47,406 nt of DNA from Anaerolineae bacterium (lineage in GTDB: Bacteria; Chloroflexota; Anaerolineae; UBA1429). Shown here piece by piece: positions 39,196 through 47,406 of this stretch (positions are counted from its first letter, which is position 1; each line of letters opens with the position of its first letter). The translations under genes and the position numbers were made by a program. The notes below the pieces were generated by a model. The model did no database searches and was not told the origin of the DNA. It saw only the letters and a list, made by a program, of their open reading frames with translations. The stretch is taken from NCBI GenBank assembly GCA_007132185.1, contig SLPC01000168.1, positions 1 to 47,406 of the forward strand. Reading direction: 5' to 3'.

Positions 39196-41010
39196 ATGCC
39201 CCATCGCTGTGACATCCTCGTGGTCGGCGGCGGCGGAGCGGCCCTGCGCGCGGCCCTGGCCGCCCATGAGGCAGCACCGCATCTGGAGATCCTGCTGGTG
39301 ACCAAGGGCGCCCTGGGGACCAGCGGCGTAACCGCCACCGCCTGCTCCGACCGGATGGCGTTTCACGCCACCCTGCCCACCACAGAGCCGGGCGGCCCCG
39401 ACGCCTGGCGCCATCATGCCGACGATATCTACCGCATCGGCGGCCAGGTCTCGGACGCCGATCTGGCCGAGATCCTGGCGCGTGAGGCCGCCGGCGCCTT
39501 TGACTATCTGGATCAACTGGGCGTGCCCTGGGCGCGGCGGCCTGACAGTCAGGTGGATCAGTTCCACACCGATGGCTCAACCTATGCCCGCGCCTGCTAC
39601 ACCGGCCCCTACACGGCCAACCATATCGAGGCCGCCCTCCTGGAGCGCCTCTGCCAGACGCCGATCCGCGTGCTCGAGCATCACATGGTGGCCGAGCTAT
39701 TATGCAACCCCGAGGGCCAGGTTGTCGGCGCCGCTCTGGTGTCGGAGGAGAGCGACGAGGTACATGCCCTGTCAGCCAGCGCGGTGGTGCTGGCCACGGG
39801 GGGCGCAGGACAGGCCTTTGCCGTCAACGTCTTTCCCCCCGACTGCACAGGTGACGGCTATGCCATAGCCTATCGCGCCGGAGCCGAACTGGTCAATCTC
39901 GAGTTCATTCAGATCGGCCTCTGCTCCCTGGCCACGGGCCTCGCCTGCTCTGGCAGCATGATGCGCGCCCTGCCGCGCCTTGTGGACGAAAACGGCCGCG
40001 AATTCCTGGCCGATTATATGCGCAACCAGAGCCCCGTCGAGCGCGCCGCGATCCTCTTTGCCAAGGGCGCCAGTTGGCCCGTCTCGTATCGGGAGCCATC
40101 CCATGTCATTGATATTGCCGTCACCATCGAGCGGTCCAGGGGCCACCGCGTCTATCTTGACTATGCCAGGGACGCCCACGGCCTCGATCCGAAGCAGCTA
40201 CCCGAGGCCATCTTGGCCTGGTATGCCGGCGAAAAGGGACAGCCGCTGGATGCAGCCCGCGATATGGCCAGTCCCCTGGCGCGCCTGCTGGCCATCAACC
40301 AGCCCTCGGTGGACTGGCTGGCCGAGCGGGGTGTCGACCTGCGCGCCGGCGATCAGGTCGAGATCGCGCCCTCTGTGCAGCACTTTCAGGGCGGGGTCAA
40401 GATTCGCACCCGCGCCGAGACCACCGTCCCCGGCCTCTTTGCTGCCGGTGAAACCGCCGGCGGCCAACATGGCGCGAACCGCCCGGGCGGTAACGCCCTG
40501 CTGGATAGCCAGGTCTTTGGCCGCATCGCGGGGGTCAACGCCGCCGCCCACGCCCAGGCCCATACCTCGCCCGCCACCGACGATACGGCTTCGGCTCGCG
40601 AGCAGATCGAACGCCTCTTTGAACGCGGGGGCGTGCCAGCCCACGAGGCTGCCCGCTCCATCCGTGAGGGCATGTCCGATGCCTGCGGCGTATACCGCAC
40701 CGAGTCGGGCCTGGCGCAGCTAGGTCGCACCCTGGATGCGCTGGCAAGCAAGGGGATTGACCCTCGGGATGTCTCCCTGTACCAGGCCGTCGAGGCCGTC
40801 AATCTCCTGCAGGGGGCCCGCATGATCGTCCTAGCCGCCCGGCAGCGCGACGAGAGCCGAGGCCCGCACCTGCGATTCGGCCCAGGCGGCGCGCTGCAGC
40901 CCATCCCCCGCGATGACAACAGCTGGAACCGCTATCTTGTTGTAGAGCGAGACCCGGATGGTCCGCGTATCGAGCCAAGGGAGCCCGTAAGGCCCACCAC
41001 GAGAGATTGA
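39196..41010 (+). CDS. FAD-dependent fumarate reductase/succinate dehydrogenase-like flavoprotein
   Basis: 604 residues. N-terminal dinucleotide-binding motif DILVVGGGGAALRAALAA and the flavoprotein domain of the SdhA/FrdA/NadB family, with HxxxTGG-like FHTDGSTYARACYTG, the ATGGAGQAF loop, and the C-terminal RPGGNALLDSQVFGR FAD motif. The helical C-terminal domain (about 475-560) is shorter than in SdhA. No membrane anchor or iron-sulfur subunit genes are adjacent, so it may be a soluble oxidase or reductase such as L-aspartate oxidase-like; substrate uncertain. GAGGAGGG lies 5 bases before the ATG. It is divergent from the Rrf2 regulator, which is a plausible controller. Confidence 0.82.
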   Translation: MPHRCDILVVGGGGAALRAALAAHEAAPHLEILLVTKGALGTSGVTATACSDRMAFHATLPTTEPGGPDAWRHHADDIYRIGGQVSDADLAEILAREAAGAFDYLDQLGVPWARRPDSQVDQFHTDGSTYARACYTGPYTANHIEAALLERLCQTPIRVLEHHMVAELLCNPEGQVVGAALVSEESDEVHALSASAVVLATGGAGQAFAVNVFPPDCTGDGYAIAYRAGAELVNLEFIQIGLCSLATGLACSGSMMRALPRLVDENGREFLADYMRNQSPVERAAILFAKGASWPVSYREPSHVIDIAVTIERSRGHRVYLDYARDAHGLDPKQLPEAILAWYAGEKGQPLDAARDMASPLARLLAINQPSVDWLAERGVDLRAGDQVEIAPSVQHFQGGVKIRTRAETTVPGLFAAGETAGGQHGANRPGGNALLDSQVFGRIAGVNAAAHAQAHTSPATDDTASAREQIERLFERGGVPAHEAARSIREGMSDACGVYRTESGLAQLGRTLDALASKGIDPRDVSLYQAVEAVNLLQGARMIVLAARQRDESRGPHLRFGPGGALQPIPRDDNSWNRYLVVERDPDGPRIEPREPVRPTTRD

Positions 41011-41035
41011 CCGTTTCCGAGGGCTGTGGTAGCAT
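41007..41035 (+). promoter_or_regulatory. Promoter of the SEC-C gene
   Basis: TTGACC (41007-41012), 17 bases, TAGCAT (41030-41035) with extended TGG. It overlaps the stop codon of the flavoprotein gene. The start codon at 41071 is 36 bases downstream. Confidence 0.55.
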
Positions 41036-41070
41036 CAAGGATATATTGTACGCTAGAAAGGTCTCGAGCC

Positions 41071-42069
41071 ATGCCTCAGATCGGAAGAAACGATCCGTGC
41101 CCGTGTGGCAGCGGCAAAAAGTTCAAGAATTGCTGTATGCGACAAACCCGCGTTCAGGCCTCTCGTATGATGAGCCAGAACGCCATCGAGATGGCCCTGT
41201 TCCGTGATCTCACCCGGTTCGTCGCCCAGCCCCGCTACGCCCAGGATATCACCGAGGGCATGGCGATCTTTTGGGGCGGGCGCTACTCGGGCGAGGCCCT
41301 GGGCGCCATGGACAATGACGATGGGCGCCGCTTTATCGAGTGGTTCGTCCATGACTATCGCTATGGCCCCGACCGTCAGTATCTCATAGATCTGTTCATC
41401 GAAAAAGAAGGCCCCAAGTATCCCGACGAGGCCCAGCGCCTGCTCGACGCCTGGTCGGCCTCGGCTATGGCTATGGTACGCCATATACGCCGGATCGACG
41501 ACAACCGCCTGCAGGTGTACGACCCTCTGCGCGAGGCCGAGTACGAGGTCGTGAGCCGGCTGCTGGCCACCAACGCCCGTCCCGGCGACCTTCTGGTGGG
41601 CCGCCTCTATGAGCTGGCTGGCGTCAAGCGGCTCTCGGTGGCAACCCTGATCCTCCCCACTGAATACGAACAGCCCATGGCGGACTATGTGCGCAACGCC
41701 TATCGTCTCTATGCCGACGATCACCCCGACACCACGTGGGATCAGTTCCTGCGCCTGCACGGCCACATCATGAACATCTACATGCTGTCCGATCGCGCCC
41801 AGGGGCTACGCGCCCTGATCGGGGCCGGCACCCGCTTCTACGATCCGGCCGCCACCCGCGACCGGATGCGCGAGATCCAGCGCAGCCAGCGCCAACAAGA
41901 GTCGACGGACGATCCCGCACATCGGGAAGAGCGGGATCCTCGGCCCAGGCTACGCCGCACCGCCAGCGGCATTGTGCTGCCGGGCGCCGAGGAGCCGCAG
42001 GAAGAACCCGCCTCACAGCAAGAGCCTCGAAGCAAGCCCACCATCTTGATTCCCGGCCGCGACGATTGA
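41071..42069 (+). CDS. SEC-C zinc-motif protein
   Basis: 332 residues. An N-terminal SEC-C motif ([18 protein letters not shown]) holds four Cys for zinc as in SecA tails and YecA. The middle region (about 35-265) is helical and unassigned; it does not look like SecA. The C-terminal 60 residues are charged and disordered, ending in a basic tail. The ATG at 41071 has AAAGG about 9 bases upstream. The SEC-C motif may contact ribosomes or SecB-like partners, but this is family knowledge only. The HAD hydrolase gene follows 57 bases downstream. Confidence 0.82.
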   Translation: MPQIGRNDPCPCGSGKKFKNCCMRQTRVQASRMMSQNAIEMALFRDLTRFVAQPRYAQDITEGMAIFWGGRYSGEALGAMDNDDGRRFIEWFVHDYRYGPDRQYLIDLFIEKEGPKYPDEAQRLLDAWSASAMAMVRHIRRIDDNRLQVYDPLREAEYEVVSRLLATNARPGDLLVGRLYELAGVKRLSVATLILPTEYEQPMADYVRNAYRLYADDHPDTTWDQFLRLHGHIMNIYMLSDRAQGLRALIGAGTRFYDPAATRDRMREIQRSQRQQESTDDPAHREERDPRPRLRRTASGIVLPGAEEPQEEPASQQEPRSKPTILIPGRDD

Positions 42070-42126
42070 GACGGGCGCCAGCCGTCCCGAGGCACAAGAC
42101 ACCAGAAACAGGAGAGACCCTCTGCC

Positions 42127-42849
42127 ATGATCAGGGCCTTTTTGCTCGATCTCGATGACACGCTGCTGATCAATGACATGGAGACCTTTTCGCCCCATTA
42201 CTATCGAGCACTCCTGCAAAAGATGCGTGGTGTGTGTCCTCCTGGCGCCTTTGTCGAGGCGCTCAACAGGGGCGTGCGGGCCATGTGGCACAACGATGGT
42301 CGCCAGGGCACCAATGCCGAGGTCTTTAGCCGGGATTTCTACCGTCACCTGGATCGAGACCCGGAAGAGATCGAGCCGATCCTGTACGAATTCTATGCCC
42401 AAGAGTTTGACCAGCTGAGCCAGCACACAAAGGCCGATCCCATGGCGCGCGAGTTGGTGACCCTCTTGAAGGAGCGAGGCTATCAGATCGCCATCACCAC
42501 CCAGCCCCTCTTTCCCCGCATTGCCATTGAGGCCCGGCTACGTTGGGCGGGGGTCCCTGACGACGAGTTCTCGTACGATCTGATCACGTCCTTTGAAAAC
42601 TCCAGGGCCTGCAAGCCGCGCACGGCCTATTTCGAGGGGGTGCTCAAGCACCTGGGGCGGCGCGCCCCCGAGACGATCATGGTGGGTGACAGCCTCGAAG
42701 CCGACATGCCGGCGGGCCGCATGGGCCTGTATACCTTCTGGGTGGATCGACGGCGCCTGCCGAATGATCAGCAAGTCCGGTTTGATGCCCAGGGTGATCT
42801 TGACGACCTTTACCATCTGATCGAGACAGGAGCGATCAATGAGCTATGA
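42127..42849 (+). CDS. HAD-family hydrolase
   Basis: 240 residues. Motif I DLDDTLL with the nucleophile Asp9 (DxDxT), motif II around ITTQPLF (Thr), motif III Lys in SRACKPRTAYFE and motif IV VGDSLEADMPAG. The cap domain is helical. This is a phosphatase of the HAD subfamily I; the phosphorylated substrate is unknown. Its stop overlaps the galactokinase start by 11 bases, which suggests coupled translation and possibly a sugar-phosphate substrate. Confidence 0.9.
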   Translation: MIRAFLLDLDDTLLINDMETFSPHYYRALLQKMRGVCPPGAFVEALNRGVRAMWHNDGRQGTNAEVFSRDFYRHLDRDPEEIEPILYEFYAQEFDQLSQHTKADPMARELVTLLKERGYQIAITTQPLFPRIAIEARLRWAGVPDDEFSYDLITSFENSRACKPRTAYFEGVLKHLGRRAPETIMVGDSLEADMPAGRMGLYTFWVDRRRLPNDQQVRFDAQGDLDDLYHLIETGAINEL

Positions 42850-44011
42850 CACTTGGGGTCCGAATCTGACCGCACTGCGTGATGTGGCCGCCAAGGCCTT
42901 TGTCAATGCCTTTGACGCCCAACCCGAACTCTGGCTAGCAGCGCCAGGGCGCGTAAACCTGATCGGTGAGCACACCGACTATAACGACGGCTTTGTGCTG
43001 CCGGCAGCCATCGACCGCCATGTGCTCATGGCCGTATCGCCCCGCGACGACCGCCAGGTGCATCTCGTAGCCGCCGACTTTGGGGCGCGCACCAGTTTTT
43101 CGCTGGATGATGTCGTCCACGACAAAACCCAGCGCTGGAGCGAGTATCAGCGCGGTGTGGCCTGGGCCCTCCAGGGGGCGGGCTACACGCTGCGGGGTAT
43201 GAACGCCGTGCTCTCCAGCGATGTACCCGTTGGCTCGGGGCTCTCTTCTTCCGCCGCTATTGAGGTGGCCATGGCCTATGCCTTTCAGCTCATGAGCGAC
43301 CTGGAGCTGGACGGCGTGGAGCGCGCCCTGCTCTGCCAAAAGGCCGAGAATCAGTTCGTGGGCATGAACTGCGGCATCATGGACCAGTACATTGTCTCGC
43401 TGGGCAGGCGCGGCCACGCGCTGCTCATCGATTGCCGCAGCCTCGAGTACGAGCTGGTGCCCGTGCCCGATGGCTGTGATGTCGTGATCTGCGACACGAA
43501 AAAGCGCCGCGGCCTGGTGGACAGCGAGTACAACCGCCGGCGACAAGAGTGCGAGCGGGGGGCGTCGATTCTGGGCGCCACGGCCCTCCGAGATATAAGC
43601 GTCGAGACATTCGTCGCCCGCCAGAACGAGCTGGACGAGATCACCCGCATGCGTTGCCGCCATGTGATCACCGAAAACCAGCGTACCCTGGACGGCGTGG
43701 CCGCCCTGCGTGATGGAGATGTGGCACGCTTTGGGGCATTGATGAATGATTCGCACACGAGCCTGCGCGACGACTATGAGGTCAGTTGCCATGAGCTGGA
43801 TCTCATGGTCGAGGCGGCGCAACGCCAGCCGGGCACCCTGGGCTCACGCATGACGGGCGCCGGATTTGGCGGTTGCACCGTGAGCCTCGTGCGTTCCGAG
43901 CACTCCCCTGCCTTTGTCACCCAGGTTGCCCAAGCCTATACCGAATCGACCGGAGTTGTACCCGATGTCTACGTATGCCAGGCCGAAGACGGTGTCCGCC
44001 GTCTCCACTAA
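42839..44011 (+). CDS. galK: Galactokinase
   Basis: 390 residues, the usual size. GHMP-kinase signature: N-terminal GRVNLIGEHTDYNDGFVLP, the ATP-binding VGSGLSSSAAIEVAMAYAF, and the C-terminal MTGAGFGGCTVSLV. It phosphorylates alpha-D-galactose at C1 in the Leloir pathway; galT and galE are not in the window. AGGAG is 6 bases before the ATG. It overlaps the HAD gene upstream and its 3' end overlaps the MFS transporter start by about 47 bases. The three genes look co-transcribed. Confidence 0.93.
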   Translation: MSYDTWGPNLTALRDVAAKAFVNAFDAQPELWLAAPGRVNLIGEHTDYNDGFVLPAAIDRHVLMAVSPRDDRQVHLVAADFGARTSFSLDDVVHDKTQRWSEYQRGVAWALQGAGYTLRGMNAVLSSDVPVGSGLSSSAAIEVAMAYAFQLMSDLELDGVERALLCQKAENQFVGMNCGIMDQYIVSLGRRGHALLIDCRSLEYELVPVPDGCDVVICDTKKRRGLVDSEYNRRRQECERGASILGATALRDISVETFVARQNELDEITRMRCRHVITENQRTLDGVAALRDGDVARFGALMNDSHTSLRDDYEVSCHELDLMVEAAQRQPGTLGSRMTGAGFGGCTVSLVRSEHSPAFVTQVAQAYTESTGVVPDVYVCQAEDGVRRLH

Positions 44012-45143
44012 GAGCCGACGCGGAGCCCTGTATACGGCCTTCATGAGTATGATCCTGATGGGCGCCACCGTCTCCATGGTCGGCGCCCTCCTTCCATCTA
44101 TCATTGTCGACCTGGCGCTGAGTGATGGCCAGGCGGGCCTGTTGGTGGCCAGCCCCGCCCTAGGCTACGTGATCACTGCCCTGCTGGCGGGGGCACTGGG
44201 TGACGCCCTGGGCTTTCGCCGCGTCTGGATCATGGGTGTGGGATTGGGGATCCTGGCGCTGCTGGCCATCGCCTTTTCGCCTGGCTTTGCCTGGATGCTC
44301 CCCGCCATGGTAGCAATGGGGCTGGTCGCGGGCGCCTTTGATGGGGCCATCAACCCACTGATTGCCAGCCTGTACGAAGAGCGCTCAGGCGGCATCCTCA
44401 ACAATGTGCACCTCTTCTTTGGCATGGGAGCCACCATTACGCCCTTTTTGATCAGCCTGGGTCTGCGCTATGGCCTGGGCTGGCGCTGGCATTTCGGCCT
44501 GCTTTCCCTCTATGTGCTACTGGTCGGCATCGTCATTTTGCGCACCCGTTTTCCAGCGCCGCCGCAGCGCGGCATCGCCACCGAGCCGCTCTCCCTGGGA
44601 CAGATCCTGCGCCGCCGCCTGGTGCTCCTGGCCATCCTGGTGATGTTCCTGTACGTGGGAGCCGAGGCCAGTGTCTTTGCCTGGTCGGCTCTCTTCCTCG
44701 AGCGCTTGCGTGGTGTTCCTCTCTCAGCAGCCAGCCTGAGCGTATCGCTCTTTGGTGGCACCATCATGATCGGGAGACTGATCTGTGGGCAAATCGCCGA
44801 GCAGGTGGGCTACAAGCGCCTCATCGTCGCCAGCTCGTTCCTGAGCACCATCGGCGTAGCGATCTTGCTCTGGGGCCCGGGCGCCCTAGCCCCCTGGCTG
44901 GGCGTAGGCCTCACCGGCCTGGCCTATTCGGGCATCTTTGCCACCATCATGGCCCAGGTGACGGCGCGCTCTCCTGGTTACGAGGGCACTGTATCAGGAC
45001 TTCTCTGCTCGGCTGGCGGCCTGGGCCAGATCGTTTTCCCTTGGGCGGTGGGTATGCTCTCGGACGCCGCCGGGCTGCCGGTCGGTATGGCCCTGGTGTT
45101 CGGCATCTCGGCGCTCATGGGCCTCTTTTATCTCTTGACCTGA
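43965..45143 (+). CDS. MFS transporter
   Basis: 392 residues with twelve membrane segments. The first helix is near residues 30-55 (ALYTAFMSMILMGATVSMVG) and the characteristic loop 2-3 motif is GDALGFRRVWIMG, typical of the Major Facilitator Superfamily. The start at 43965 has GGAG 9 bases upstream but overlaps the end of galK; an ATG at 44043 is an alternative. Its position after galK suggests sugar uptake, but substrate cannot be told from the sequence. Confidence 0.85.
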   Translation: MSTYARPKTVSAVSTKSRRGALYTAFMSMILMGATVSMVGALLPSIIVDLALSDGQAGLLVASPALGYVITALLAGALGDALGFRRVWIMGVGLGILALLAIAFSPGFAWMLPAMVAMGLVAGAFDGAINPLIASLYEERSGGILNNVHLFFGMGATITPFLISLGLRYGLGWRWHFGLLSLYVLLVGIVILRTRFPAPPQRGIATEPLSLGQILRRRLVLLAILVMFLYVGAEASVFAWSALFLERLRGVPLSAASLSVSLFGGTIMIGRLICGQIAEQVGYKRLIVASSFLSTIGVAILLWGPGALAPWLGVGLTGLAYSGIFATIMAQVTARSPGYEGTVSGLLCSAGGLGQIVFPWAVGMLSDAAGLPVGMALVFGISALMGLFYLLT

Positions 45144-45153
45144 GGAACTACAA

Positions 45154-46290
45154 ATGGCTGCTGTGGCGTCAGTTCTCTTTTGGGCTGCGCTGACGGTCAT
45201 AGCCTACACCTATGTGGGCTATCCGATCCGCCTGGCGCTTTTGAGCCGCCTGAGGCGGGGGCATCGCACTGCTGACGTGATCTCGGCTGTGGACGTGATT
45301 ATTGCAGCCTACAACGAACAGGACCATATCGCCCAAAAGCTGGAGAACACACTGGCGCTGGACTATCCCGCCAATATGCTGCGCATCATTGTCGTCACCG
45401 ATGGCTCTACCGATGCAACCCCCGACATTGTGCGCCGCTATGCCGAACGTGGCGTGATCCTGGTGCACCAACTATTGCGGCAGGGCAAGACAGCCGCCCT
45501 GGCCCGGGCGTTGCCCCATCTCCAAGGCGAAGCGATCCTATTCACTGACGCCAACTGCGCTCTTCCTGCCCAGACCGTGCGACGCATGGTTCGCCATCTG
45601 GCAGAACCCAAAGTAGGCGGGGTTAGCGGCGTCAAGCGGGTGGGTCAGGCCGGCACATCTGAGGGAGAAAACCTCTACTGGCTCTACGAGGGCTGGCTCA
45701 AGACCCTGGACAGCCGCTTTGGCTCGGTGATGGGCGCGCCTGGCGAGGTCTGGCTGGCCCGGCGTGAGGCCTATCGCGTCCCACCGCCCGATATACTGCT
45801 CGATGACTTTTACGCCTCTATCGAGATGGTCGCACGCGGTTGGCGCGTGGTGTACGAGCCCGAGGCCTGGTCGCTGGAGCCGGCATCGCCCACGCTGGGC
45901 GCCGAGTGGCGACGGCGGGTGCGCAATGCGGCCGGCGGTTGGCAGGCGGTACTGCGCCTCACAAATATCTGGCGGGGGGGCGTTCGGCTGTTGTTCCAGT
46001 ATCTGTCGCACCGGGTCTTGCGCTGGATGGTGGTGCCCCTGCTGTTGCCCCTGGTCCTGGTAACAAACCTGCTGTTATTGCCCGATCCACAGTACGTCTG
46101 GCTGCTGGGCGCACAAATGCTCTTCTACGGAGCGGGACTGGCGGGCTGGATACTGGTGCGCAAGGGGCGACGCGCCGGCCTGCTCGCGGCCCCTCTCGCC
46201 GTCTGCATGTTCAACGCCGCCGCCCTGGCGGGGGGCTGGCGCTATCTCCGTGGACGCCACACCGTGCTATGGTCCAAGGTGCGCCCTTGA
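45154..46290 (+). CDS. Family 2 glycosyltransferase, membrane-anchored
   Basis: 378 residues. N-terminal membrane helix (VLFWAALTVIAYTYVGYPI), then a GT-A domain: VDVIIAAYNEQDHI, VTDGSTDATPDI, FTDANCALP (DxD-like), MGAPGEVWLARRE and LLDDFYASI. Three to four membrane helices close the C-terminus, as in processive glycan synthases of the cellulose/hyaluronan synthase type; the QxxRW motif is replaced by a RRRVRNAAGG-like stretch. It makes an unknown exopolysaccharide or lipid glycan. It follows the MFS gene after 10 bases. Confidence 0.87.
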   Translation: MAAVASVLFWAALTVIAYTYVGYPIRLALLSRLRRGHRTADVISAVDVIIAAYNEQDHIAQKLENTLALDYPANMLRIIVVTDGSTDATPDIVRRYAERGVILVHQLLRQGKTAALARALPHLQGEAILFTDANCALPAQTVRRMVRHLAEPKVGGVSGVKRVGQAGTSEGENLYWLYEGWLKTLDSRFGSVMGAPGEVWLARREAYRVPPPDILLDDFYASIEMVARGWRVVYEPEAWSLEPASPTLGAEWRRRVRNAAGGWQAVLRLTNIWRGGVRLLFQYLSHRVLRWMVVPLLLPLVLVTNLLLLPDPQYVWLLGAQMLFYGAGLAGWILVRKGRRAGLLAAPLAVCMFNAAALAGGWRYLRGRHTVLWSKVRP

Positions 46291-46297
46291 GCTGCGG

Positions 46298-47406
46298 CTA
46301 GCCTTGCGCTACCTCCATCGCGATCTCGGCCCAGCGCCATAGGCGTTGCGGCTCGTAGCACACAGTGCTGATGTCCTTGAGGATGAACTCGAGCGGCGTG
46401 CCACACCTCTCGCAAGCGATGCGCGTCTCTTCCAGATCACGACGGACGGTCTCCTCGTCCAGACTCCGGGTCGCCAAAAAGGCTGGGCTCGGCTTGCGCG
46501 AAAAGACATAGTCGCCGCCGATGCGCTCGGCGCCCTTTTCCACGTCCACCCAGGGGCTCATCGAGATCTTGCGCAGATTGGGGATCGTGCGCAGGATGTC
46601 GACCTTGCCGTCCAGAGGTTCGCAACAGCCATAGTACACCAGGCCAAAGCGGGCATACCAGGGCCGCACATAGTCCAGCTCGAAACGTTCGTGCATCCTG
46701 GGCGACACCGACGAGAATATCTGCGCCATGCCGGCGGTCCAGACGTCCGCGGCCCGCGGTCGCGCGGGGTCATAGCCGGGGGCCGGCAGCTCGTCACTGT
46801 ACGCTCCCGTGCAGTGGATCAGCGATTGGGGCTGCCCCAGCAGGCCCTGCTCCTCCAGCTGATCGAGGAGCGAGAGATAGGCATCGATTGCGCGGCGCAT
46901 CAGCTTGTGTATCAGATCGGGCCTGGCAGCCAGGTCCATGAGCGCGTTCTGGGCCCCGCGCCACCCCACGATCCGATCCCACAGGTTCAGCATGGGGTGC
47001 ATGCCCTCCATGCGCACCTCGAGGATACCATCCAAGAGCTCGTGGGCCTGCGCCTCGACCCGGTCCGTCGCCGCCCCATCCAGCGACACCTGGGGCATGC
47101 GGATCTTGGCCAGGTCGTCCTCGGTCTGGAGCTGGTCGAAATAGAGGTGCCCCACCACATCGTTGGCCGGGTCGGTGATGGCCAGCTCCTCGATGGGCTG
47201 AATACCGAAATCGGTGCCGAGGATCACCTTGGGTATCTGGATATAGGGCTCGACGACCATGTCGACGGGCATATGCTGCCAGGCATAGAGGGTACGACGC
47301 AGGCGCGTCTCGATCTCGCGACAAAAGGGGTCCTCGGTCTGGAGTACCAGCGCGCCGTCCACGTCCATTTCGTGCCAGCAGACCTGGTCGATCATCACCA
47401 TCGGGC
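46298..47406 (-). CDS. Uroporphyrinogen decarboxylase-like methyltransferase (5' truncated by window)
   Basis: The frame runs off the right edge, so the N-terminus is missing; about 369 residues are visible from 47406 down to the stop at 46298. The first visible residues before the Met at 47401 read Arg/other-Pro, consistent with a longer protein whose frame continues outside the window. The body has the TIM-barrel layout of the UroD/MtaA/MtbA-like family (VEPYIQIPKVILGTDFGI, YYGCCEPLDGKVDILRTIP, MSPWVDVEKGAE). Such proteins without the strict UroD residues act as cobamide-dependent methyltransferases in O-demethylation systems. The His/Cys zinc ligands are not fully visible, so activity is only a family prediction. 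Confidence 0.8.
   Translation of the reverse strand, partial: PMVMIDQVCWHEMDVDGALVLQTEDPFCREIETRLRRTLYAWQHMPVDMVVEPYIQIPKVILGTDFGIQPIEELAITDPANDVVGHLYFDQLQTEDDLAKIRMPQVSLDGAATDRVEAQAHELLDGILEVRMEGMHPMLNLWDRIVGWRGAQNALMDLAARPDLIHKLMRRAIDAYLSLLDQLEEQGLLGQPQSLIHCTGAYSDELPAPGYDPARPRAADVWTAGMAQIFSSVSPRMHERFELDYVRPWYARFGLVYYGCCEPLDGKVDILRTIPNLRKISMSPWVDVEKGAERIGGDYVFSRKPSPAFLATRSLDEETVRRDLEETRIACERCGTPLEFILKDISTVCYEPQRLWRWAEIAMEVAQG

Overview
The window is a gene-dense, GC-rich bacterial chromosome segment with no rRNA, tRNA, CRISPR array or transposase that I can see. Gene content points to a bacterium with anaerobic or microaerophilic metabolism: a ferredoxin-dependent 2-oxoacid oxidoreductase, rubredoxin, several rubrerythrin-like proteins, a B12-dependent enzyme and a UroD-like methyltransferase. 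The style of the genes (Asp-box propeller proteins, cyclophilin-like fold protein, LexA boxes of the GAAC-N4-GTTC type) is compatible with a Chloroflexota (Anaerolineae-like) genome, but that is inference. Promoters are sigma70-like and unusually readable (many TTGACA/TATAAT pairs with 16-18 bp spacers).

Layout. 1-3.5 kb: 3' end of an M20 peptidase facing a two-gene operon of a cobalamin-binding protein and an opine-type dehydrogenase. 3.6-12 kb: a redox and iron island with a rubrerythrin-like protein, rubredoxin, a rubredoxin-reductase-like flavoprotein, a tandem double ferritin ending in an encapsulin cargo-loading peptide, the encapsulin shell, a KorAB-type oxidoreductase, a glutaredoxin-PDZ fusion and two more ferritin-like proteins. 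12-23 kb: DUF554 protein, sugar isomerase-like TIM barrel, S1-domain protein, DUF624-like membrane protein, Lon-like protease, cation exchanger, an FchA-FolD folate pair, a YhfC-type membrane protein and a PMI-like cupin. 23-30.5 kb (minus strand): an Asp-box propeller translationally coupled to a divergent chaperonin, then an ABC-2 exporter operon. 30.9-38.6 kb: dnaE, a membrane protein joining a propeller to a STAND-like NTPase, a 59-bp tandem repeat array, a 76-residue protein behind a double LexA-type operator, and a cyclophilin-like protein. 38.6-47.4 kb: an Rrf2 regulator divergent from a fumarate-reductase-like flavoprotein, a SEC-C protein, HAD hydrolase, galactokinase, MFS transporter, glycosyltransferase, and a truncated UroD-like methyltransferase.

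How they work together. The strongest story is the 3.6-12 kb island. The reductase and rubredoxin can carry NAD(P)H electrons to rubrerythrin-like diiron proteins. The encapsulin can enclose the double-ferritin cargo as an iron-storage or detoxification compartment. In the folate pair, FolD has Arg instead of the usual catalytic Lys and sits directly after an independent cyclohydrolase-family gene, suggesting the two activities are split between proteins. At 38 kb, two LexA-like boxes sit in and just after a near-consensus promoter, so the small protein behind them is probably DNA-damage inducible.
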